Shown here piece by piece: positions 21,683-34,518 of a DNA stretch of 64,000 bases. Source of the DNA: Micromussa lordhowensis (lineage: Eukaryota > Cnidaria > Anthozoa > Scleractinia > Lobophylliidae); NCBI GenBank assembly GCA_964020085.1, contig OZ026599.1:25332734-25396733 (forward strand), in the 5' to 3' direction. A program made the translations under genes and the position numbers. The notes below the pieces were generated by a model that was not told where the DNA came from, did no database searches, and was given only the letters and a program-made list of their open reading frames with translations. The stretch's first letter is position 1, and each line of letters begins with the position of its first letter.

Positions 21683-21948
21683 CATTCTTGTCCCCAGAGG
21701 CCGCGCTCCTTTTGGTCAGCACCAAGAAATCACGACCTCTGGCCTAGTCCAACAACATTCTGTTTTTGAATGGCTTTGTGAACACAATAGATTGAAACCA
21801 GAACCAATCAGATTTGTCAGACTTGACTCTGAGCATGCGCAGAGTGACGGGAAGTCCGTGAATTGTGGACTTCCGGTGTTGGACCTGGCCAGAGGTCGTG
21901 ATTTCTTGGTGCTGACCAAAAGGAGCGCAGCCTCTGGGGACGAGAATG
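21683..21948. mobile_element. 266-bp TIR element with 9-bp TSD (copy 2 only)
   Basis: The inverted termini (CATTCTTGTCCCCAGAGGC... and its complement) extend for roughly 70 bp and include ggtcagcaccaagaaatcac. The direct repeat ggcatcctg flanks it (21674-21682 and 21949-21957). The undisturbed target is visible in copy 1 at about 8150. An 8-9 bp duplication fits hAT- or Mutator-like transposition; the family is not certain. Confidence 0.8.
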
Positions 21949-23984
21949 GGCATCCTGTGGACAGCCACTTTGTAAAGAAAATTGTTTTATTTTCCATATG
22001 TTGCGTTATTGTTTATTTGAGCAGGCCCTATTGCACATTTTGGACACCCACTTTTCAAATCCTGGCTAAAAGCCTGTCCTGAAACATTTTCAAATTATTA
22101 GACTTTGCAGTGAGTGAGAACTAGGCTAAAACTTCATTAGACTTAGCATTAAGAATTTTACAAGTTGTCTGGATTTTCCTCTGAAACACTCCTGTCTATA
22201 GTAAGTTTAGGAGGTTATTGAGAGGTAACTTTCAAATTAATTTTTGCCTGGTATTTTAGAGGGTAATTGTTTGAACTTAAATCAGGAAGGAATAAAACTA
22301 GTGTTAACACTAGAACTGAGTTAATGTCCTGCATAAAAATTGTTTATTCTGTAGGGCTTCACCTACTTTTGTCACACATTCATTAGGCCATTTCCGAATT
22401 TTCCTTGTGCCTCTGCAAAACCTTGTGTATAGAAATGAGTTTGATTTGCGTGAAAATGAACCTACAGGGGGAATGCATTTTCATATGAATGGTTTTGCAT
22501 TGACTCATTTTGACACAAGGCCTTTTTTGCCTTGCTGTGTGTAGTTTTTCATTCACATTATCTTCCCTTGCAGGAGGACTTCTTTACATCGAGCACCTTT
22601 GGAGAAATTCTTTATGAGAACTTTTTATTTGATATTCCAAAAATCATGGACATTTGTGTCCTCTACGGTGGGGAGAACAGCACAAATACCCCTCTTCTCC
22701 AAAAAATGCTGGAAAACATTTTCTCCAAACAACCCAAGTGAGGCTAATTTAAGGTTGTTTTTATTTTAGTTTTGATTGTTTAATGGAGGATAATTTACAA
22801 CCTATGTTCTCATCCACCTTGATGATAAATTGTATGTGATTAACAGGACTGTAGATTTCTTTGACATTGCATATCTTTTTTGACGTACATGTAGTCTCAC
22901 ATTAAGGGTATAAGAACAAATCAGATTATCAACATATAATGTTTTTTTGCATTGCAATAGCCAGTGATCGATAGTAAAATCAACTATCTATGAATAACAG
23001 TCATGATCGATTGGCCTGGCTTGATAGCTTCAACAGTGGGAAAAAAGACGTGTTCAAAATTCATCATCTGCCTTGTTCTTTTTCCATACCTTTTCCATAC
23101 CATTTTACATTAACATAGTGTATGGTTTATTCAAATAGATGCTCACTGTAATGGTAGATCAGACGCAGCACATCAAGTGGGAGATTAGATTGGTCTTGTA
23201 TTATTGCAATACCACTATAAAACTTATCCAAACTTTACAATACTCACTCTTCAGTGCCCCCAAATATTGCAATGATGTAGGAACACTTGACTCAGTAGTC
23301 ACCCCATCTTTAGGTATATTTGAGAAGCTCCAAGAGACTCAGTAGCATAAAATGCCCAGGAGTATAGCTACCCCCTCCCTTGGGTGTTTAGCTAGTGCAT
23401 ACTGATAGCAGGTTATCCACCAGAATTTTGTTCAGTTGTTCTTGGACGTTGCTCTTGCTGCTCCATTTTCGCACCTGATTGATGTGTCTGTTTTTTTTCT
23501 TCAGGTATCATGGTGACCTTGATGCTACAATTCCAACAATTTATGAAACATTAGACGATATCTTGTCAAGATGTGGAATTAAACATAAAACCGAGGACCC
23601 TTCAAATCTTCCTCTAAAACTTAGTGATGTAAAGAATGGCCCAAAAGTGTCCTTGACCATTCAACAACTACAGGACATTGTTCTTTATTTGAATGATACA
23701 ACAGAGACATTGCTGGCCTTTCTGGGTACACATACCCCGGTTTGTGAATCATTTCACAGACAAGGTTTTGTACAAAGAATAGCTTGCTTTTATGAACTAA
23801 TCACTCCGTATTTTAGACTACATTTTTCTGATGTTGAATCACGGGCATTGAAGGAGAAGTGGAAACTTGTCAAGGTGGCACTCATCAAGATATGCCATGT
23901 GATTCTCAACAACTGTTGTGTTAAACCCTTGGAGAGCAGGTAAGACAAATTTGAAAATTAAGGAATGTAGGCATAAACTGTTTT

Positions 23985-24125
23985 ACGCTCCACCTGAAAA
24001 GCTGAGATTAACAATGTCTTGTTCAAGAAAACAGCACAATGTTCCCAGCCAAAGGCTTGAACCGAGACCACTCTGTCCGGATTTGAGCGCACTAACCATT
24101 GGGCCACCATGCCTCCACGCACTCT
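23985..24125 (-). mobile_element. Old tRNA-derived SINE in intron 7 of copy 2
   Basis: Contains the degenerate tRNA-like head (gagcgcactaaccattgggc, ggcttgaaccgagacc) and part of the SINE body (tgtcttgttcaagaaaacag). In copy 1 the same element is cut down to 10665-10740 next to a newer SINE. Confidence 0.65.
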
Positions 24126-24871
24126 TTTAATACAGACCTATTAAAGGAAAGAGGGAATGTATTAAGGGAAAGAGAGCCTATTTCCTTGATAGGTCTTAGG
24201 TGCAATGCTGTTTGTTTAATTTGCTAGAAGGAATCAGTTTATATTGGAGTAAGAACATAACAACCAATATATTTCTTGTGTATATTTTCTTGTGTCACAG
24301 AGAACTGAGCAGCAATGATGAGCAAGTTCAATTATGCGTTGAAGATTATTTGGAAGTGTTAACATCAATTCTCTCTGAGAAAAGGTGAAAGTTGCACAAG
24401 ACTATTCGGTCTACCATTGGGGTTAAGTACCTTTTAGCGGTTAAAATTTATAATTTGGTACTGCTTAGGGTATTTCAATTAAAAATGACTGCTGTTGACG
24501 TTTTTCTGGTACTTTCTAAGATTGCTTAGCGGAAACTAAAACAATACATCACAACAACAAACAAAATAAGAACTGCAATTTGTTGTCTGTAACACTGTGA
24601 GATATAATCTATGAAGTGTTTTTTCTTGTGCATGATTGGCCTGAGCATGTCATATTATGCAGCCAAAACTGAGGAATATTTACTAAATAAACCCCTTCAG
24701 GCGGCTGGTATGTCGGCTGATAATGCCCGCGGCTGAGAGATTGTCCGAAAAATGGATATTTGGCCGAGACGCGAAGCTTCGAGAGCAAATGTGAAATTTT
24801 GAGGACAACGTCTCAACCAAGGGCATTATCAGCCGACACACCAGCAAGCAAGAAAGGGGTTTGTTTATTTT

Positions 24872-25258
24872 ATAACCCTCCCATTAATTTTCATTTCGCG
24901 CGTAAACTGCTCGTAAAAAGCCACTGTTGATGTGATGGTGAATGCGCTCGATTGACGATAGCAAGTACATTTAAAATGGTTTAATTAACTTTATTTCCAC
25001 TGTGATTGAACCAAAACCTTGATAAACTATCATGTGAATAAACCCTCGCAACGCCACTTAGATCAAACCTCGAAAACTCGGCACTTTTTAGGTTATAATA
25101 AAGATGAAAAGTCGAAACTTCTTTCACGCTGGCTTTGCTTCTTTTCGACGGAAGTAATCGGAGGACAAATATCGACGCACGCGGGTTTATTGCGTGATAA
25201 CTGTCCGGTGACGTAAAGTAGCCAATAAAATCACGCGAAAATTAATGGGTGGGTTATA
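24872..25258. mobile_element. TIR element in intron 8 of copy 2
   Basis: Same element as 11721-12220 (ends ataaccctcccattaatttt and complement), with an internal deletion of about 110 bp. Confidence 0.7.
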
Positions 25259-25383
25259 ACAGATGATATTCCCCAAGTGATATTCCCCAGTTTTGAAAGT
25301 TTGCGTTTTACGTTCACACGTTCAGTTTTCATCCCAACTAAATATTTTGAACGAACTAGCAATAAGAATCATTTTAAAGACAT

Positions 25384-26246
25384 CCCGACCTACATGTATC
25401 CAATCGAACGATTCGGCAATCGAACCCAATCGGACACCAATCGTTCGATTGCCGAACTCAATCGAACATAATCGAACTCACAATAAAATTTTGCCAATCG
25501 AACACAATCGAACGTTCGATTACCGAACGATTGGTAATCGAACCCAATCGAACGTTCGATTACCGAACGATTGGTATAATCGAACGTTCGATTAACGAAC
25601 GCCGCATCGCATGATAGGCACGTGGTATTGGAAAATTCGGAAGGTGAAAGTGAAATCACCGCTAACTCCCTTCCCTTTTTACGCGGCTTTTGCTGAGCAC
25701 TGAAACCCAGGACTGAAATGTCTGAAATGTCAAACACGGAGGAGAGGGAGGACACTGCATGTATTGAAATTACATGCAGTGTAAAAGGTTACCAAGAATG
25801 TAATTTTACTGTTGATATGGGACAAGAATTCTTTATCTTTAAGAAGATTGGCTCTAAGGGAAGAGCATTCAAGGTTACCCAACACTGTTGAGAAGCATTT
25901 CCTTTTAACAGTCACAGTACCTTAACAGTCATCGAAATTGCCTTTTATTTGTTTTGTTTTGTTCGAACATTGACATTCTTGCAGTATGACGTTCAGTTCC
26001 TGGTTATTCAATAAAAGCTGACAATGATTATATTCTACGTGTTTTACTCACTTTGTGGCGTCAAGAGACAGTTGCATTGCATTAGTTCGATTTTGTTCGA
26101 TTATATTGGTTCGATTGGTTCGAAAATCGAACTCACAGCAAAATAGGTGTTCGATTTTCTTCGATTGCCGAACCCAATCGAACGATTGGAGTTCGATTGG
26201 ATTCGATTGGTTTTTTGTTGGGTTTTGTTCGATTGGATAGGTCGGG
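25384..26246 (+). mobile_element. 863-bp inverted-repeat element (copy 2)
   Basis: Counterpart of 12347-13209: identical length, the same flanking agacat repeats (25378-25383 and 26247-26252), the same aatcgaac arrays, and an open 57-codon frame at 25718-25891. Confidence 0.75.
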
Positions 26247-29200
26247 AGACATTAAAGAGTTTGAAAAGAGATCTCCCTCAAAGAGCGACCTTATGTAAGA
26301 ATATTTGAAGGAGAATAACTCAATTGGTCGTGAAAATATGTTTGGATATTTGTCCTCGACATGTTTTGTTTCTCGAAACTCACAGTATTCTTTGAGCTTC
26401 GCTCTCACAAAACAGTTCGCTTCTAGAGAACATATAACGTCTGTGGACAAATATCTGTGCATATTTCTTAGCCCGAATAGTGGTTAGTTTAGTAACTCTT
26501 CTTTTAAGTTGGACTGGACTTCAATCTCTGCTTGGCCATTACAGCAACAAGTCTGTAAGCCAGTGATTAACTCAATGTTCAATTTAATTTCAATATCCAG
26601 GTTCCTGAGTAGTTATGACTCGAGATTCAGCATAACAGAAGACTTGAACACTATCCAGCAGTCTGTAGCGAGTGTGGATGACACAAGGGTGGACTATATT
26701 TTGGCTGCTGTCGACAGCGCTAGAAAAGCGTTTCCTTGTCATTTAGCTCAGAGAAAGAATGACCATCAGCAAGGGGGTGGTCTAAATGTTATTCCTAGTA
26801 GCAGTGATGCTGATAATCATGTGAACAGTCGTGTGCACAGACGCACAGAAGAACACAATTCAGATGTAAATGGATTTGTGGAAGATAAGGTGAGAAGAAA
26901 TTTCTCACACACTTGTCAAACATACCTGTAGTTTAACCTCATAGGGCCCGGGTGTTTGGTGTCTTATGTGGTTGAGTTTGTTGTTGGTTCTCACCTTGCT
27001 CCGAGGGTTTTTCTCCGGTACCCCGGTTTTCCTCCCCCTTGTAAAACCAACATTACCGACATCAGGACAGACGCCCCACATAAAAATCAGCTAAGGCTGA
27101 TGTGGCTTTCTAAATAATATATAGATTTAGCCAAGCCTAAAAGCGGAGCTCCTGGGTCGGGATGCTCAAAGCCCGATTAAGCTAACCCAGGATAAGCGAG
27201 AATTTTGATTTGAGTTTTGCAACTTTTCGGTGAGGTTTTCTTTTTATAGTGTTTGGCCTTCTGTTTTGATTTTGAATAAACTCAAATTACACCAAGAGCC
27301 CATGACCCAAAAGCAGTCAAGAAAATTTTATCCTTTGGTTAACTTTTAATCCCGGGTAAGCGTTAACCGACTTTCGAACAACACAGCCCTGATGTGGTCA
27401 CGTGATACTGGTCAGCGGATACCTCGTTTTGACAAGTGTCAATTGACTGCATGACGTGGTATTAGCTGGAGCATGGCCGCCATGTTGCCCGACGACGTCC
27501 TTGTCGTTGGGCGTACGCAACCTACGCACCTGTGATCCATGGTTCTATTGCTATGCATGCATGTGGTTCTGTTCCTATAGTTATGGTGCTCCGCTATAAT
27601 TATAATTTATTTTTGTTTATAACATAGATAGGACCCTGCGTGCGCTCCGATTGGTCAAAACCCATGTTTTATCAGAGTATAGAACATAGAAAATGCGTGT
27701 TTTATTGTTTTGCGCGCGTAGAATCTATATCATAAAGCAAATGAAGAAGCCTAATCCGTGTATTACACTGTGGTAAAGCACTCAAGTATGTATGTATGTA
27801 TGCACTCCGGACATTTGAGAACACTCGAGAAATGTTTTTTCTCTCGAGGTATCAAATGCCCGTCGTGTTTTATCACAGTGTAATACACGGCTTAGGCTTC
27901 TTTATTTATTAATTGTTTATTTGTAGAACGAGGAAGCAACATCCAAAACTGTGAACGAAGTGGAGTTGTTTTCCATGGTAACACACGTTCAAGATCTTCT
28001 ACCAGGCCTGGGGGATGGGTTTGTTATCCTGTGTTTGGAGGAAATGAACTACGATGTTGAACAAGTTATTAACCTACTACTGGAAGACAACCTTCCACTT
28101 TCCCTTCAAACCGCAAACAGAGACTTGTCCAAAGAAGAGTTACTGAAAGACAGAAAACAGCCCGAGACAACTGTCCTTGAGCAAAGGCATTCGGTGTTTG
28201 ATAAAGACGAATTTGACGTTTTCTCAGGAAACACAGTCGATGTGACAAAAGTTCAAAAAGGAAAACGTCGCGACAGAGCAAATCTTAAGAACTTGTTATC
28301 TGATAAGAGTCACATCACGGAATCGGTGAAGGAGCGGTATTCTGCTTACGATGTGTTCAACAGACACGTGCGTGTCGCTAACTTGTATGACGATGAGTAC
28401 GATGATACGTATGATTCTCATAACGTGGGCGCGCAAGATGCTGACTCGGCAGATGAGCTGACAATACGAAGGTGGGTGGTAGTGTGAGTAGGTGATGGAT
28501 CGTAAATTTGGGATGTAAAGTTAAGGGGGAAATAAGCCAAGGTCAGGTCGGGGGACAGTGTTGCAAAAACAGTATCTCAGAATTGTTTCGTTTGCGCGCA
28601 AAGGGGACACATTTGCCGCCGAAATAACCGTTTCTCGGTAAACGGAAACAACGTGGCTGCGACAATATACAAGACATAAAATGATGATATCTTGATTTCT
28701 ATTTGTAGACCATTTACTATTCCACGAGTTCTGGGCGGCTCTCCAGTACCATCAGATGACGAAGATGAAGAGAGTGACGAAGATAGTTCATCAGAAGAAG
28801 GGAAAACGAAAACAGAGGAACCAGAAGTAGACAAAGCTCTTATTAATCGAAGACAACGCGGTAGAGGAGTACAGAAGAAAGAAGAGAAGGAGGGCGAAGC
28901 CGCGACAGGGGGGCAAAAGGGTGGAGCCAAGGGGCGTGGCAGGGGTGTAAGTGCTGCTGAACAGAGAAACAGAGCCCACAATGAGCGCAATAAAGGAATG
29001 AGGGCCAATCACAATCGCAAGGCGGGAGCTGAAAGGAAGAGAGCGAAAGGCATGGGAATGCTGTCACATCGGTGACACTGTTGTCTTCGTCTTGTCTTAT
29101 GGAAGAGACTGCACCTTTCAAGGCAAAACCTTTTCCAGAAAACTTATAGTTTGAACGATAGTATCCTTGTGATTAGGTATAGACCTTTTCCCGGTAAAGT

Positions 29201-29542
29201 ATTCAAATCAGGGAAATCTTAGCGTCGAATTCAAATCAATTTCTGCTAAACCTCGAAGATGGTGGAGCGAGAAGCGCGGGGAAAATGTACGCTCTAATTT
29301 ATGGCACTTACTCTAGCTAGGAACAGTTCGGTTGCACACAAGATGACGTTTTCATATGACGTTCTTTACAACACTATAATTCAAGAGAATTCTATTTGTA
29401 AATTAAGCTTTGTTGACAGCAAAATGATAGTAGCCGAGGGTTATGAACGGAGTTTTGTTGTCAAAAAGCAAACAAATTAACAACAACAACAACAACTGAA
29501 AACTGAGTCTGAAATCTGAGAGTCTGCAACAAGATGTGTGTT

Positions 29543-29884
29543 AAACATATAACAATTATTCCATGAGCCCAAGTTGGATATGAAGTGATAAAATAACCAA
29601 CGAGCGCGTAGCGCGAGTTGGTTATAATCACTTCATATCCAAGGGTGAATGGAATAATTGGCGAATGGAATAATTGTTTTAGTAAATTCTCAAACCGAGT
29701 TTTGCCGCCGATTTTTATTTCGGCCATTATAGAGGGCTGAAGTTGAAAACTTAGTGCGGAAAATTTTTAAACTTGGCGCACTATTTTCCATATGACGGAA
29801 AACTCCGATTATTGGCTCATAGTCGGAGTTTTTTAGCCAATCAAAAAGCTAGAAATGCAATAATCGGAGCTGAGAATTTACTAA
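29543..29884. mobile_element. MITE-like insertion (copy 2 only)
   Basis: A segment beginning around ataacaattattccatgagc is missing from the matching site in copy 1 (about 16511). It contains inner hairpins (tggatatgaagtga and complement; ttattggctcatagtcggag and its relatives). Confidence 0.65.
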
Positions 29885-30223
29885 TCAATATTAGTATAAA
29901 TCTACAAGTGTTCTATCACGAATGCCGTTTCCTGGTTACCTACGCTACGCACTCTATATTCTGTTGTAGATAGTGCACGAGTAGCTTAGCAGTGTACGTT
30001 TGTTAACAAACTGGCGTCCAGTTCTTTTTTTTTCGAAGTGTCTGTGAAGAGGATTTAGTTAAAGTTTTGAACGACTGGTAGATTTATACTAAAACAATGA
30101 GATTATTCGCTCTCGATTTCTTTGCGTGATAGAAATCAAGAGCGAATAATCTTGTTCTGGAATGGCAACAAGTAAATGAATATGGATGCTATTGAGAATC
30201 ACGATATAAAGTTCTTTGAACCC

Positions 30224-30589
30224 TTAAAGATGATTGCCATTCCGTACTGCGCAGTCTCAGCACCCCAATGTTTATAAACATTTAAATATAATTTCTCACT
30301 CGATGGAATGCGAATTCGTTACGAACCACATACCTCATCTTTGAGGCCTTTCAAATTCTTTTTCCAACAGCTTCATTGATTTTTACTGCTGCGAAGTTGT
30401 TTCTTCAAGTGTTCATATGAGAGAGAACGAAGCACAAAGCTTCGACCGCTTCGCATCCATAATGGCAGTTGAATTTACATCATGTAAGTAGCTGCGAAAT
30501 GTTTACATTTTGTGATGTCTTACATGCAAAAACAAAAAACGCAAACAAACTCTCGAGAGTGCGCAGTACGGACTGGAAATCATCTTTAA
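30224..30589. mobile_element. Uninterrupted MITE with gaaatcatcttta ends (copy 2)
   Basis: Intact 366-bp version of the element at 17002-18486. It contains the empty taagta target site of the foldback transposon at about 30482. Confidence 0.75.
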
Positions 30590-31427
30590 TATTGTCAAGC
30601 ATTGAAGTGATATAAACATTTTTTACCCCAGCGAATGCTGTTGAGTGTTGAGTTGGTTAAATAAAGTGTAACTGGCATCGTAAAGATGTTTGGAAACATC
30701 TTTACGAAACATTGTTTGGTTTTGGCGACACAAAAAATGTCACAGTTGTTTTACATTAAACGTTGTGCTCAAAATTTTAACCGACTAAAGCATTTAATAT
30801 TGCCATTAAAATACATATGACACACTAATTAGATTAGTTTATAAAGGAAAAAGGTTTCCTAGCATTTAGTTAGTTGAAGTAATATAAACATCGAAAGTTT
30901 CATTCCACACCAGAAAACACTATTGAGTTGTATGAATAAAATGTAACCACTAGCATTATAATTTATTATAGTTTGGAAAACTGATCTCTACGAGATGATG
31001 ATTCTTTACTTTAAGGCAACGAAAATGTTGCAGTTGTTGTGATCAATGTGTAACGCATTTTCATCGCCTAAGGCCTCGTCCACAGTACGCTGGAAGACTG
31101 ATTTGAAAACGGAAATTTTCATTCTGAAAACGCATCAAATGTTTTCCGTCCACACTACGCCGGAAGAATTTAAAAACTCAACAATCACCGGTCATTTTGG
31201 ATTTGTGTTTGAGGAAAACTCTGTCAGGGAAATCACAGCTCCGTTTCAAAATGTTTTCCGTCCACACTTAACATTGAAGGTCGTCGAGTGCAGTTGAGGG
31301 GAATTTTTCACTCAAATTTCTGAGCATTTTCGTGCGTATTTCAGGCTCAACTGAACCAGTCACTTTGATCTGGGTATCATTGGAAAGATCTTTTCCTCCT
31401 GCAGAACTTGAGTACAAGTACAAATGA

Positions 31428-31608
31428 ATATATGGAAGATCATATATTTGAACTGCGGAGAAAGATATGAAGCCATGATTAATCATCGCAGTTATGCACA
31501 CAACTTAAGCAGCTGTGAAATTAAAGCCTGAAAAAATTCAGGCCTGAACGGGATTCGAACCCATCACCTCTGCGATACCGGTGCAGTGCTCTACCAACTG
31601 AGTATATA
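31428..31608 (-). mobile_element. tRNA-derived SINE (copy 2, uninterrupted)
   Basis: Minus-strand head with gggattcgaaccc (box B complement) and ctctaccaactgag (box A complement), the gcctgaa hairpin, and a tail through the duplicated atatgatc-type end. Same family as the SINEs at 10.5 kb and 19.3 kb. Confidence 0.75.
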
Positions 31609-33218
31609 AGTGATACCAAATTTGGTCAAGGTGATGACGTCAGAAGTGGAACAAAGGCCAATGGTTTAATGTTGTGTTCAATGTGACTGAAACACCGCCA
31701 GGACAAACATGTATCACATAAGTTAGCTTAACCTCTGGGTTTTTCAGTAAAAAATGGTTATACCAAAAATAAATAAAAGAATGCCACTGTTTTGGACAAA
31801 AATGGCAGAAAACAACCTGGAAAGTTCTCAACTTTGATGGGGTTTTTAACAGTAAGCGTGGGTTTATGACAAGATTTTATTTCAGGATCGATAAAAACGC
31901 GGAAAACGTCTTCAATTTCTTATAAAATAGAACCAGCACTTTGCTCAAAAATACGAAAATAATATTTTGATCCGCATGACATTTCCGAACAAATGAAGAA
32001 TACTCTAAACAGGTTTAAATGATGATTGCGTCAAAATGCTGTGAGAGTTTCTTACTGTCGGGCATTTTGTATTTTTTTTTTACAGACTCCCGAGCAAATA
32101 AGTCAACCTGGAACGTTTCATTTAAACCTCATAAGAGTATTCTTTGTCTGGAAATGTCGAGCGATTCGAAAAAACTATTCTGAATAACCGTAACGCGAGC
32201 CCCAAAGTTTCACTGTGTCCGCCCCGAAAACAAGATCACGGATCCCGTCTTGGTATGTCGGAGGACACCATTTCTCGCCGTTCTCTCCAGGCATATTATT
32301 AATTGTCTTCTGTAGGAAGCTTTGGCAAGAATCGGCGAAGTAATTCAGTCTAAATCCAATATATGAATTCGGAGTCGATGGAAAACAGTTCTCTAACCCG
32401 ATCATGAACCGAGAAACAACAGTGGAATACATGTCAATTTATCAGATAGCAAATTTTAGTGGAGTGACGCACAGCTTAACTTGAAAGCTCGAAAGCCTCT
32501 AGGCCTCTTTGCAACGAATTTATATTTTACCTACGAATTTCGGGGTACGCTAAAGTCATTTACGTTGTTTATCACTGTCAAACCATCACGAAACTGAATC
32601 TGGAACACGGCGATAAATTTGAAATAAAAATTTTCAAAATTAGCCGTCGTGGTTTACGTTCTCCAGAAAACGCAGAATTTGGTCATTTCACGTTGTTGTT
32701 TTGCAGATGACGGCACGCAAATATGTTCCAAGAATTATACCGCACGTGCACAACCATTGTCCTGCTCATTAAATCTTTTGTTTAACGACCTTCCGTTGCC
32801 GTCGTGGGTCCACGCATATCCGGAGATTTCTGAATCAGCAACTTTTTCTTTCCGGATACGGCTTTCGTCCACACGCATCCGGCGAATTCGGCAGCGAATC
32901 CGGATATTTTTTAATCCGCTCTCCATGTGTGGATGGGGAAATATTTGAATCCGGAAAGAAAAAGTTGCGGGTTCAAAAATATCGGGATACGTGTGGACGG
33001 GGCTTTGAACTCCCTGGTACCGCCGTGTTGTGAGAAGTCGCCAAACTTGAACCTCTCAAAAGGTAGGTGTTTCGCTGTTGTACTCTCGTTCTTAGTTTGA
33101 GGGGATAATTTCTTAGTTAAGCTTATCATTGTGTACACTGTTTATACTCAGTGTGTTGCAGATAGTTTCATAAAACATTGGATAGAGCACTGTGTTGGCG
33201 CTTGATATAACTCGATTA

Positions 33219-34518
33219 CAGTCAACCCTGCGGACAACTCTATTGAGGTCGCCATTTCCCCGCCCCCTTACATTCACCATAAAAAATACCTATATTCAAC
33301 GGTGTGTGACATTTACAGATTTAGGTCTAACTAGCGCTCTGGTTATCCTGAATGGCACTCATAGCTTGTTTACGGTTAGCTATTGGTAATGGAAATGAGA
33401 ATGCAGCATTTAGTTAAAAATTCTATAGGCTGCAGTCTGCAAATGCCATACACTGGTATTCAACAGACACCTTGTTAGATACTTCTTACCGAGTTCCAGG
33501 GCCGCACTGTAAGTTACGGACCGAGTTTTTTCCCCATCGATTTATGGCCCAAGCGCGAAGCGCGCGGGCCGTAAATCGAAGGGGAAAAACGAGGATCCGT
33601 AACTTACAGTACGGACAGAGAAAACGAAGTTAGTAAGATATTTTTATATCTCTACTGTTTGCCTGACGGGTTCAGAAACGATTTCTATTCACGCGGAACG
33701 ACTACAAATTTCCGACGCATCTCGAAAGCAAAAGGAGTCAATTTAAAAAGTCGTTGTTAACTGACTGTTAAGTCGCTAGCAGGTTTTAATACACAATTTC
33801 AGAAGTTAAAGAAAGTTTTAAACTTTTACTTGCAAGAAAAGTTAAGAACACTTGGCGGTAAATCAAGAAACATTTTGGCAACAAAAACAGCTTCAATTTT
33901 TAGCGGGCCATAAAGTAGAATACGGCCCGGTAAATTGACCAATCACAGCGCGCGTACTAACTGAGAGATATAATAAAAACCTGTATCAAACGGACACTGC
34001 TAAAAGGATGCATATTTTTTCCACGTTTTAATAGATCGGTCATTTTAGTTTGCCTACAAAAAAAGCTGTCACAGAAATGTGACGTTTTATCATTCAATTT
34101 TGTTTTACGGTGCTCGTATTGAACCTTCACAGAGGGTCTCAATGAATCTCAATGAGATGGTAGCTCTTACAACTAACGGTTAGTAATTTGGCTTCTTTAC
34201 GGCTAACAGTTAACAGAAATTGTAGAAATTAATAACCATCGTTTTAAAAAGTTAATTAAAAATAGTTGAAAATCTATTTACTATTACAGTAAAACACATT
34301 ACGGGCATAAGGTCTTAGCCGGGACCATTCCGCTGTGGAAAAAGATATTATTATAAGAATGTTACATAACATAATTACTACTTTCAAGGCCTTTTAATAC
34401 TAAGGAATATTATTTGACCTCTTTAACAAGAGTTATGGGGTAACCTGTTTTCAGCGGACACCTTGTAATAGGCGCACACTAGTGTTCCGAGGTTTTCCGC
34501 CTAATACAGGTTCGACTG
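33219..34518. mobile_element. pogo/Tigger-like element with TA target site
   Basis: The left end CAGTCAACCCTG and right end CAGGTTCGACTG are near inverted repeats, and each is flanked by TA. This is the layout of pogo/Tc1-mariner non-autonomous elements. No transposase ORF is visible. The interior carries another palindromic block (about 33490-33960, gtaagttacggac and complement), probably a nested MITE. Confidence 0.55.

Larger units (their letters stand above)
22574..29075 (+). pseudogene. Partial second copy of ASCC2 (exons 6-11, reading frame intact)
   Basis: Exons 22574-22737, 23505-23939, 24301-24384, 26601-26889, 27927-28471 and 28709-29075 match ASCC2 exons 6-11 in length and phase. 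All splice sites are kept and there are no stops or frameshifts. They correspond to residues 156-782, so the CUE domain and basic tail are complete. Exons 1-5 and the promoter are missing. Substitutions against copy 1: L to S (FFTxST), two A to V (SDxKNG, SDxESR), T to N (ILNxCC) and V to A (EGExATGG). Exons 9 and 10 encode identical protein. It may be a fresh partial duplicate, an alternative 3' exon set reachable from the upstream promoter, or a falsely separated haplotype. 'Pseudogene' here means incomplete, not decayed. Confidence 0.8.
21470..33173. repeat. Segmental duplication, copy 2
   Basis: Second head-to-tail copy of 7930-21447, about 11.7 kb. The junction at 21440-21480 joins the end of copy 1 to the start of copy 2 through a short stretch (cttacaataatttatacaat) resembling the intron sequence just left of copy 1 at about 7921. 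Copy 2 lacks the five copy-1 insertions but has its own at 21683-21948, about 27786-27805 and about 29543-29884. Confidence 0.95.
29076..33173. other. 3' flank of ASCC2 copy 2, no further gene
   Basis: Repeat-rich flank matching 16017-21447. It includes the intact MITE 30224-30589, the SINE 31428-31608 and the gtccacac-motif blocks. No protein-coding exon was recognised. Confidence 0.6.
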
